Below are positions 7,768-12,915 of a DNA stretch of 12,915 nt, piece after piece. Every line of letters begins with the position of its first letter. Within the stretch, counting starts at the first letter, position 1. A program made the position numbers and the translations under genes. The notes beneath the pieces were generated by a model that was not told the origin of the DNA, did no database searches, and was given only the letters and a program-made list of their open reading frames with translations. Source of the stretch: Planctomycetota bacterium (GTDB taxonomy: Bacteria > Planctomycetota > Planctomycetia > Pirellulales > UBA1268); the NCBI GenBank assembly GCA_027622795.1, contig JAQBZA010000048.1:1-12915 (forward strand), read 5' to 3'.

Positions 7768-10296
7768 TCAATACCGGCCGATAGCCTCGTGGAGATTCAG
7801 GACCGCCCGCGCCGCGGCCGTCCAGGCAGCCGCCGTGACAGGATCGATGGCACGATCCCGCGGAGCGATGCCTGTTTTCAACAATGCTTCGGCCGCCTTG
7901 GGGTCGGCCGTGTATTCCTCTCGTCGGCGGGCGAGCAGATTCCGTACAAGTTCCGCCTCTTCAGGATCCGGTTCCCGGGAAACGGCATACCGCCAGAGCG
8001 CGACAATCCGGGTTTTGTCGTCAGGCGTCTCCCTCACCACCCGCTCCGCCAGTTTCCGTGCCGCCTCCACGAAGGTCGGATCGTTGAGCAGCACTAGCGC
8101 CGCCTTCGGGGTGTTCGAACGCATTCGGACCGCCGTGCATTCCTCGCGCGTCGGGGCATCAAAGGCCAGCAGCTGCGGGTGGAGAAACATCCTCTGCCAG
8201 TGGACGTAGAGCCCACGCCGCCATTGCCGGCTATCAGAGTCAGCCTGGTAGGTCCGCTGGGGGAAGTTGAGATGGCGATAGTAGCCGGCGGGCTGGTAGG
8301 GATGCACGCTCGGACCGCCAAGCCCCTCCACCAACAGCCCACTGGCGGAAAGAGCCGCGTCACGCACTGCCTCGGCCGGATACCGCCAACGACCCTGTCG
8401 GGCAAGCAGACGATTGTCAGGATCTCGGGCCAAGAGTTCCGCCGAAGCATCGGATGACATTCGGTATGCCCGGCTCGTCACGATATCACGGATCAACCGA
8501 CGCACATCCCACCCGTTGGCGACAAACTCCAACGCGAGGCGATCAAGCAGTTCGGGGTGATCTGGGGGCTCGCCCTGCCCCCCGAAATCATCGGCTGTCC
8601 GACAGAGTCCAGCACCGAAAAAAATTGCCCACAGGCGGTTGGCCATGACCCGCGCCGTGAATTCGCCCTTGCCCCCCTGCTGCACCGGCAAGACAAGCCA
8701 CTCGGCGAGGTCAGATCGGCTGGCCCTGCCCTTGGTGTGGAGGCTGCCGAGAAACGTCGGAATTGCAGGCGTCACGACATCGCCCGATTCATCCATCCAG
8801 TTGCCCCGGGGCAGCACCCGGACGGTGCGCGGCTCCGCGAGACGCCGCGTCACCATCACCACCCGCTCAAGTCCCTTCCGCTCGGCCTCGAGCGTCGCCA
8901 GTTCGGCACGGAGTGCCGCTATCTCCGCCGGTTCCTCCGGCGGGGATAGATTCGGACCATCCGTCTGCTTGTCGCGTGCCTTCTCCCCAGTGGCGGATGG
9001 TGCCACGAGCCCGACCGACGGCGAAGCCGCAGCCATTTTTTTCTCGAGTTCTTTTCTGCGCTGATGCATCGCCGCATCAATCGCCGCTGCCCGCTGCCGC
9101 TCAAACGGGCCGACGAGCGGCTGTTCGGGGTCGCGCTTCGTCGGGAGCGTGTTGGTGCCGCCGCCGAAGCCTCCTTTGCCCATGTGCTTCTCGTCATCGA
9201 TATCCGCAAAAAAACTGCCTACGGCGTAAAAGTCGCGACTCGTATATGGGTCGTACTTGTGGTCATGGCACTGGGCGCAGCCAATGGTGGCCCCCAGCCA
9301 GACACCGGAGAGATTGCGGACGCGATCAGCCTGATAGATCGCTCGGTACTCTTTTACTTGGAGACCACCCTCGTGAGTCGTCTGCAGGAGGCGGTGATAC
9401 GCACTGGCGAGCAAACGGTCTTCCGGGTGCTCACCGGCCGCTGGTTCAACAAGATCACCGGCCAGTTGCAGCACGGTAAACCGGTCAAACGGAACATTGT
9501 CGAGAAATGCGGCGATCACCCAGTCACGATAGAGCGAGACATTGTGTGTCTGATCTCCATGGTAGCCAACCGTGTCGGCGTACCGCACAAGATCCAGCCA
9601 CCAACCAGCCAGCCGTTCTGCATGCCGCGGCGTAGCGAGCAGACGATCGACCAACCGCTCGTAGCGATCAGCTGAATCATCTGACAGGTAGGCGCCAATT
9701 TCGGCTGGTGTCGGGGGCAGCCCGGTGAGATCAAATGTCAGTCGACGCACGAGCGTGACGACGTCGGTGTCGGGAGCGGGGGCAAGGCCCTGCACTTCGA
9801 GACTCGCGAGTACAAAACGGTCGATCCAGGTGCGTCCCCAGTCCGCGTCGGCCACTTGCGGATCCGCGTGAGGCTCCGGTGCGACATAGGCCCAATGGGG
9901 CTGGTACGGGGCGCCCTCCGCAATCCACCTGACGAGCAGTTCCTTCTGCCGCTCGGAGAGTATGTGATGACTTTCTGGTGGCGGCATGATCACATCGGGG
10001 TCAGTGGCCTCGATCCGCGCGACAAGCGCACTCTTCTGGGGCCGCCCTGGCACGATCGCCCGCGCGCCGCTCTCCAGAGCACTGATCGCAGCTTCGCGAT
10101 CATCAAGCCGCAGACCGGCCTCCCGATCCTGCTCGTCGGGACCATGGCAGGCAAAACAGTTCCGCGAGAGGATTGGCCGAATGTCGCGGTTGAAAGAGAT
10201 CGCTGCCGCGGGCCGTCCAGCATCAGCCTTCGCGTGGATAGACCACGGCGTCGCCATGAACCAGACGACTATCATCCTGTACATGGCATTCCGCAT
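7768..10296 (-). CDS. PSCyt1/DUF1549/DUF1553 cytochrome-like exported protein
   Basis: An 842-residue planctomycete-type protein. A signal peptide (about residues 1-25) leads into a PSCyt1 cytochrome c-like domain with heme motif CFACH at 47-51 and a possible axial Met in IMPPP near 104. DUF1549 follows (about 155-365) and includes a second CxxCH (CAQCH, 340-344). DUF1553 makes up the C-terminal half (about 520-790, with the RVMANRLWAIFFG and RRLIRDIVTSRAYRMS motifs). A charged, likely coiled-coil insert lies between them (about 400-480). Two CxxCH motifs imply covalent heme and periplasmic maturation. The reaction is unknown; it is normally encoded with a DUF1501 protein, as here. The start is ambiguous by one codon: GTG at 10299 directly precedes ATG at 10296. 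The ATG is preferred because GGAG (10308-10305) is then 8 bases away. Confidence 0.92.
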   Translation of the reverse strand: MRNAMYRMIVVWFMATPWSIHAKADAGRPAAAISFNRDIRPILSRNCFACHGPDEQDREAGLRLDDREAAISALESGARAIVPGRPQKSALVARIEATDPDVIMPPPESHHILSERQKELLVRWIAEGAPYQPHWAYVAPEPHADPQVADADWGRTWIDRFVLASLEVQGLAPAPDTDVVTLVRRLTFDLTGLPPTPAEIGAYLSDDSADRYERLVDRLLATPRHAERLAGWWLDLVRYADTVGYHGDQTHNVSLYRDWVIAAFLDNVPFDRFTVLQLAGDLVEPAAGEHPEDRLLASAYHRLLQTTHEGGLQVKEYRAIYQADRVRNLSGVWLGATIGCAQCHDHKYDPYTSRDFYAVGSFFADIDDEKHMGKGGFGGGTNTLPTKRDPEQPLVGPFERQRAAAIDAAMHQRRKELEKKMAAASPSVGLVAPSATGEKARDKQTDGPNLSPPEEPAEIAALRAELATLEAERKGLERVVMVTRRLAEPRTVRVLPRGNWMDESGDVVTPAIPTFLGSLHTKGRASRSDLAEWLVLPVQQGGKGEFTARVMANRLWAIFFGAGLCRTADDFGGQGEPPDHPELLDRLALEFVANGWDVRRLIRDIVTSRAYRMSSDASAELLARDPDNRLLARQGRWRYPAEAVRDAALSASGLLVEGLGGPSVHPYQPAGYYRHLNFPQRTYQADSDSRQWRRGLYVHWQRMFLHPQLLAFDAPTREECTAVRMRSNTPKAALVLLNDPTFVEAARKLAERVVRETPDDKTRIVALWRYAVSREPDPEEAELVRNLLARRREEYTADPKAAEALLKTGIAPRDRAIDPVTAAAWTAAARAVLNLHEAIGRY

Positions 10297-10312
10297 CACG
10301 GAGTCTCCGTGA
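10296..10312 (-). promoter_or_regulatory. Palindrome spanning the start of the PSCyt1 gene
   Basis: A perfect inverted repeat with 8-bp arms and one central base (TCACGGAG / CTCCGTGA) covers the GGAG ribosome binding site, the GTG codon and the first base of the ATG. In the mRNA a 6-bp stem with a 5-base loop could partly hide the initiation site. It could equally be a protein-binding operator. A translational control role is inference. Confidence 0.4.
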
Positions 10313-10383
10313 AATACGCCGGCCCCGCCGACACACGCTTCAGGGCAGGATTCCAGGCGCTACAACGAATCTTTCGACGCAAA

Positions 10384-10389
10384 ATTATA
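10384..10389 (-). promoter_or_regulatory. Candidate -10 box for the PSCyt1-DUF1501 operon
   Basis: On the minus strand TATAAT (10389-10384) is a perfect sigma-70 -10 hexamer about 90 bases before the start codon, in a short AT-rich patch of otherwise GC-rich DNA. The region 17 bases upstream reads GTGCCG, a poor -35 match, so this is only a candidate. Confidence 0.35.
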
Positions 10390-10495
10390 GACGCCCAAAA
10401 CGTCCGCGGCACCTCATCGCAATCGGATACCAAATTGACGCGGGGCCACTGGTGTTGTGCCGCCATTCGAAAACGGTACACTCCAAAAATTCGGT

Positions 10496-10535
10496 CGGGA
10501 TAACGGGATAACCGGGAAACCGGGAAACCGGGAAA
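10496..10535. repeat. Array of five 8-bp tandem units
   Basis: Two units CGGGATAA (10496-10503, 10504-10511) are followed by three units CCGGGAAA (10512-10519, 10520-10527, 10528-10535). All are 8 bp and related, together an exact 40-bp array. It ends 70 bp before the DUF1559 start codon, so it probably lies in the promoter or 5' leader. Such a microsatellite can change copy number by slippage, changing spacing in steps of 8 bp. An in-frame ATG at 10537 directly follows the array but has no ribosome binding site of its own. Confidence 0.85.
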
Positions 10536-10591
10536 CATGGATCCGTTACCTTTTTATGTGGGGAATCTTTTAACCCTCTTCCATCTTCCTC

Positions 10592-10597
10592 GGGGAG
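10592..10597 (+). promoter_or_regulatory. Ribosome binding site of the DUF1559 gene
   Basis: GGGGAG at 10592-10597 lies 8 bases before the ATG at 10606. It decides the start: the open frame begins earlier, at 10537, but translation from 10606 places the basic leader and cleavage glycine correctly for a type IV prepilin-like protein. Confidence 0.7.
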
Positions 10598-10605
10598 TTT
10601 TTCTC

Positions 10606-11595
10606 ATGCCAAGGGCCCGTCATCAGCCGTCGGGTTTCACACTCGTTGAACTTCTGGTCGTCATAGCCATCATCGGTGTTCTGATCGGCCTTTTGTTGCC
10701 GGCAGTCCAAGCGGCGCGCGAGGCGAGTCGACGGGCGGCCTGCCTCAGCAAGGTCAAGCAGTTGGCGCTCGCCAATTTGAATTTCGAGAATCAAAGCAAG
10801 CATTTTCCTCCGGGATCACAGGAAAACGTTTTTCCAAAAAATGCGGCATCCCGAGATCCGGCAAGCGGACCCTTCATTGTGGGCACCAGCTGGATTGTCT
10901 TCGTGCTTCCGTTGCTCGAGGAACAGTCGCTCTACGACCGGTACGACTTTAACGTACGCTTTGACCATGCTAACAACGCCGCGGTGGGGAACACTGTTGT
11001 CAACACCCTGTTTTGCCCATCGGGCCCCACACCGTTGGAATACAGGGATCCGAATCCTGGCGGTGTGAATGGAAATCCATCGACGCACTACTACGGTGTG
11101 ATGGGGCCGGGCGGAGCTACTGATAACTTTCAAATCACGATCGGTGGCCAGACCTTTACCTATCGCCTGGGCAATGGCAGCTCGAACGGCGCCTTCTCCG
11201 GCCACGGCATTCTCACCCAGATGAAGGACCAGGCCGGCAGCATCACGACCGGCCGTCTTGTGAAGATGTCGCAGATCACCGATGGCACGTCGAAGACGTT
11301 CCTTCTGGGCGAACGATCTGTGCGACTGCCCTCCGGCACGTCCAACAGTTATCGCAGTTGGATCCGAGGTCAGACCGGAGGATGCGGAGCAACCAAGAAT
11401 CTTCGCTATCCACTCAACTCCACCAACTACACCGCCAATAATTTCAACGACATCAGCTTCGGCAGCCAACACCCTGGTGGAGCCCTGTTCGGCATGGCTG
11501 ATGGCTCTGCTCGGTTTGTCAACGAAAGCATTGCCCTGGACATCCTGAGGGCGGTGGCGAGCATGGGTTCTGGTGAGGTCGCCCAACTCGAATAG
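10606..11595 (+). CDS. DUF1559 prepilin-like protein with H-X9-DG C-terminus
   Basis: A 329-residue protein of the planctomycete DUF1559 family. It has a type IV prepilin (GspH/PilE-like) N-terminus: short basic leader, cleavage glycine G10 before F11, the conserved glutamate E15 (fifth residue of the mature form), then a hydrophobic helix to about residue 32. After RRAACLSKVKQLALANLNFE, typical of the family, comes the DUF1559 domain. The C-terminus has H289, nine residues, then D299-G300, an exact H-X9-DG motif. These proteins are presumed to be processed by a prepilin peptidase and to be surface or pseudopilus-like, but the function is unproven and genomes carry many paralogues. A lipoprotein gene follows 52 bp downstream. 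The gene is less GC-rich than the tmk-fumC block. Confidence 0.93.
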   Translation: MPRARHQPSGFTLVELLVVIAIIGVLIGLLLPAVQAAREASRRAACLSKVKQLALANLNFENQSKHFPPGSQENVFPKNAASRDPASGPFIVGTSWIVFVLPLLEEQSLYDRYDFNVRFDHANNAAVGNTVVNTLFCPSGPTPLEYRDPNPGGVNGNPSTHYYGVMGPGGATDNFQITIGGQTFTYRLGNGSSNGAFSGHGILTQMKDQAGSITTGRLVKMSQITDGTSKTFLLGERSVRLPSGTSNSYRSWIRGQTGGCGATKNLRYPLNSTNYTANNFNDISFGSQHPGGALFGMADGSARFVNESIALDILRAVASMGSGEVAQLE

Positions 11596-11647
11596 CACAC
11601 AGAAGATCCACAACGCGACCGATCCGATCAGTCATCCGAAGGCACTT

Positions 11648-12127
11648 ATGAAACCTCAACCCACGATGTCACGTCCCTCCATGAATCATTTCCCTGCGGC
11701 ATGGCTGCCGATGATCGCCATGCTTCTTGTAGCCATGCTGACGCCGCTTGGGTCCGGCTGCGGCAAGAGCACGGGAAGCCGCGTGTTTGGGACGGTTGCC
11801 TTTGATGGCAAGCCAGTGGCGGGTGGCAAGATTTACTTCACGCCCAATGCGGCAAAAGGAAACAGTGGCCCATCAGGCTTTGCAGATATCACGAATGGCC
11901 GATACGACACCGCTGCCGCCGGTGGCCGAAATGTTCAGCCTGGACCAACCATCCTGGCCGTTGACGGAGTCGAGCCATTGGACGAGAGCGAACAGACGCC
12001 CGATGTGACACAGCGGCCGCTGTTTCAAACCCACACCGAGTCACTCGAAGTGCCGCCGACCGAACTTCAACACGACATCGCTGTGCCCGCGGCTGCCAAG
12101 CCGGTAAGCGCTGGTCGCGGTATTTAG
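11648..12127 (+). CDS. Small predicted lipoprotein with a carboxypeptidase-regulatory-like fold
   Basis: A 159-residue protein with a signal sequence: hydrophobic helix about residues 15-34, then GSGC with the candidate lipidated cysteine C38. The lipobox is weak, because the -3 position is glycine and the leucine is at -4. The mature part starts with RVFGTVAFDGKPVAGGKIYFTP and continues with SGFADITNGRYDT, the pattern of a transthyretin/carboxypeptidase-regulatory-like beta-sandwich common in planctomycete lipoproteins. It follows a DUF1559 gene, a frequent arrangement, and is probably co-transcribed. The start at 11648 is supported by GAAGG (11638-11642); the ATG codons at 11666 and 11681 are alternatives, and the frame is open from 11573 inside the upstream gene. 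Function unknown; envelope location inferred. Confidence 0.8.
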   Translation: MKPQPTMSRPSMNHFPAAWLPMIAMLLVAMLTPLGSGCGKSTGSRVFGTVAFDGKPVAGGKIYFTPNAAKGNSGPSGFADITNGRYDTAAAGGRNVQPGPTILAVDGVEPLDESEQTPDVTQRPLFQTHTESLEVPPTELQHDIAVPAAAKPVSAGRGI

Positions 12128-12169
12128 GAGAAACCGTATTCGCCCGCGAGAGGCGTTGTGAACCGGCTC

Positions 12170-12201
12170 CGGCTGCGGGGCCCAGCATGGCCCCGCAGCC
12201 G
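12170..12201. terminator. Perfect 13-bp hairpin between convergent genes
   Basis: The arms 12170-12182 and 12189-12201 are perfect complements and very GC-rich, with a 6-base loop (CAGCAT). The hairpin lies between the ends of the lipoprotein gene (12127, +) and the PII gene (12207, -), the expected place for a bidirectional terminator. No T-run follows on either side, so it may stop transcription weakly or act mainly as a 3'-end stabilising structure. Confidence 0.65.
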
Positions 12202-12206
12202 AACGC

Positions 12207-12545
12207 TCAGATCGCGGTGCCGGCCGTCTCACCGGTGCGAATCCGGACCACTTCGGCAAGTTCCGTCACGAAGATCTTGCCATCACCAACCTGCCCGGTT
12301 CGAGCTGTCGTCATGATCTTGTTGATCACGCCCTGAGCCTCAGCATCATCAACAACCACCTCGATCTTCACCTTGGGCAGGAAATCGACGGAGTACTCCG
12401 CGCCCCGATACGTCTCGGTGTGGCCCTTCTGGCGGCCAAAGCCCCGCACTTCGGTGACGGTCATTCCCTTCACGCCCATGGCATTGAGGGCATCTTTCAC
12501 TTCCTCGAGTTTGAAGTGACGAACAATGGCTTCAATCTTTTTCAT
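12207..12545 (-). CDS. glnB: PII nitrogen regulatory protein
   Basis: A trimeric signal protein that binds ATP/ADP and 2-oxoglutarate and controls nitrogen metabolism through partners such as AmtB or glutamine-synthetase regulators. The 112 residues align position for position with E. coli GlnB: MKKIEAIV start, VTEVRGFGRQKGH at 30-42, T-loop with Y46 and the uridylylation tyrosine Y51 (GAEYSVDF), KVKIEVVV at 58-65, the nucleotide-binding segment TGQVGDGKIF (83-92), and RIRTGE (101-106). Y51 suggests control by a uridylyltransferase. The frame is open further upstream, but the ATG at 12545 is where the family begins, with AGGAAG (12559-12554) 8 bases before it. GlnB and GlnK cannot be told apart here. 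A sigma-54-like promoter and a leader hairpin lie upstream. Confidence 0.96.
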   Translation of the reverse strand: MKKIEAIVRHFKLEEVKDALNAMGVKGMTVTEVRGFGRQKGHTETYRGAEYSVDFLPKVKIEVVVDDAEAQGVINKIMTTARTGQVGDGKIFVTELAEVVRIRTGETAGTAI

Positions 12546-12564
12546 CGCTGATTCTTCCTGCTTT

Positions 12565-12597
12565 CTTTGGTGGTTCGAAAACTTTCGCGGACCAAAG
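12565..12597 (-). promoter_or_regulatory. Stem-loop in the PII gene leader
   Basis: A perfect 7-bp stem (CTTTGGT 12565-12571 with ACCAAAG 12591-12597) encloses a second, smaller inverted repeat CGAAA/TTTCG (12576-12580 with 12583-12587). It would form in the leader between the predicted transcript start (near 12622) and the ribosome binding site (12559-12554), ending 5 bases before the latter. The position suggests a role in translation or mRNA stability. It matches no riboswitch known to me. Confidence 0.5.
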
Positions 12598-12632
12598 CCG
12601 ACCACTAGCGGTCGACTTTCAAATCACTTTCC

Positions 12633-12648
12633 TGCACACGGCGTGCCA
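12633..12648 (-). promoter_or_regulatory. Sigma-54 (RpoN) promoter of the PII gene
   Basis: On the minus strand, TGGCACGCCGTGTGCA (12648 down to 12633) matches the consensus TGGCAC-N5-TTGCA with a single mismatch and exact GG-N10-GC spacing. It is preceded by T, fitting the YTGGCACG form. The predicted start is near 12622, giving a leader of about 76 bases. Sigma-54 control of PII genes is well established in other bacteria, which supports the call. Confidence 0.7.
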
Positions 12649-12882
12649 AATGCTGGCCCACCGTTTTGCACGCATTCTAACCCGATTCCGGTTCGGGGGG
12701 CTGTCGCGCCTGAGAAGCGCGTCATCGGTCCCGGGCCGGCTCTTCAGCGGGGTTTTTGATATATTTCCCGACTTCAGCGATCTGTCGCGCTGGCGCGGCG
12801 CCGCCGTTTCGGGAAACTCCCTGCTGGCTCGACAGGAAGACACTTCGCCCCTCGACCCCCGGACGCACAGGAGCATCCTGTC
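12649..12882. other. Divergent upstream region with inverted repeats
   Basis: Non-coding stretch between the PII promoter and the rightward gene at 12883; with the PII leader, the whole gene-free region (12546-12882) is 337 bp. It contains an imperfect 17-bp palindrome (12681-12697, CCCGA/TCGGG outer arms) about 65 bases upstream of the predicted PII start, a possible activator site, and a small hairpin CGCGC/GCGCG (12705-12709 with 12717-12721). No clear rightward promoter and no convincing small gene were seen. Confidence 0.4.
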
Positions 12883-12915
12883 ATGACTGCACGGAAATCG
12901 GGCACAGTTCCGCCG
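12883..12915 (+). CDS. N-terminus of a gene cut off by the window end
   Basis: ATG at 12883 opens a frame of 11 codons (MTARKSGTVPP) that runs to the edge. AGGAG at 12869-12873 lies 9 bases before it, a good ribosome binding site, which is the main support. The gene diverges from the PII gene. Neighbours of PII genes are often nitrogen genes such as a glutamine synthetase or ammonium transporter, but eleven residues do not allow an assignment. Confidence 0.6.
   Translation, partial: MTARKSGTVPP

Larger units (their letters stand above)
10313..10605. other. Divergent intergenic region
   Basis: About 290 bp between the divergent PSCyt1 and DUF1559 genes. It holds the TATAAT candidate for the minus strand, the octanucleotide array (10496-10535), and the ribosome binding site of the rightward gene. 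A weak rightward candidate is TACACT (10477-10482) with TTGTGC 16 bp upstream. It is less GC-rich than its surroundings. I found no convincing protein: the minus-strand frame across 10296-10538 is the translation of the repeats and upstream region, and no small gene with a good start is apparent. Confidence 0.5.

Noticed and set aside
6276..7784. Plus-strand open frame of 502 codons opposite the DUF1501 gene
   Set aside because: Low-quality composition rich in His/Arg; the minus strand has the complete DUF1501 motif series and a Tat signal.
10537..10605. Upstream ATG for the DUF1559 gene at 10537
   Set aside because: It lies at the end of the tandem array without a ribosome binding site and would place 23 extra residues before the prepilin leader.
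12651..12672. Second sigma-54-like site on the plus strand (TGGCCC ... TTGCA)
   Set aside because: The GG to GC spacing is 11 instead of the required 10 bases and the -24 element is poorer than that on the minus strand.

Overview
The window is high-GC bacterial DNA and most likely comes from a member of the phylum Planctomycetota, probably near Pirellulales. The diagnostic genes are a PSCyt1/DUF1549/DUF1553 cytochrome-like protein paired with a DUF1501 protein, and a DUF1559 prepilin-like protein with an H-X9-DG C-terminus followed by a small lipoprotein. These families are strongly expanded in that phylum. The remaining genes are housekeeping genes (tmk, holB, fumC, a PII gene).

Layout: (1) 1-206: tail of an unrecognised gene whose stop codon lies inside the first of two copies of a 27-bp palindromic repeat. 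(2) 227-1962 (+): tmk and holB, 11 bp apart. (3) 2078-4756 (+): an 892-residue membrane-anchored, proline/alanine-rich protein of unknown function. (4) 4794-6203 (+): class II fumarase with a strong ribosome binding site. (5) 6288-10296 (-): a two-gene operon, the PSCyt1/DUF1549/DUF1553 gene first and the DUF1501 gene 19 bp downstream, converging on fumC. (6) 10313-10605: a divergent regulatory region holding a 40-bp array of five 8-bp units. (7) 10606-12127 (+): the DUF1559 prepilin-like gene and a small lipoprotein gene. (8) A perfect 13-bp hairpin between convergent genes. (9) 12207-12545 (-): a PII signal protein gene with a leader hairpin and a near-consensus sigma-54 promoter. (10) 12883-12915: the first codons of a divergent gene cut off by the window end.

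Functionally the window combines DNA precursor synthesis and replication (Tmk supplies dTDP; the delta-prime subunit belongs to the clamp loader), the TCA cycle (fumarase), nitrogen sensing (PII), and two planctomycete envelope or export modules of undetermined function. I do not see a defence island, mobile element, CRISPR array, tRNA or rRNA. No clearly novel multi-gene system is evident. The observations most worth following are the sigma-54 promoter and leader hairpin of the PII gene, the palindromic repeat pair that supplies a stop codon, the octanucleotide array, and the unknown 892-residue protein. All calls come from reading the sequence without database searches.
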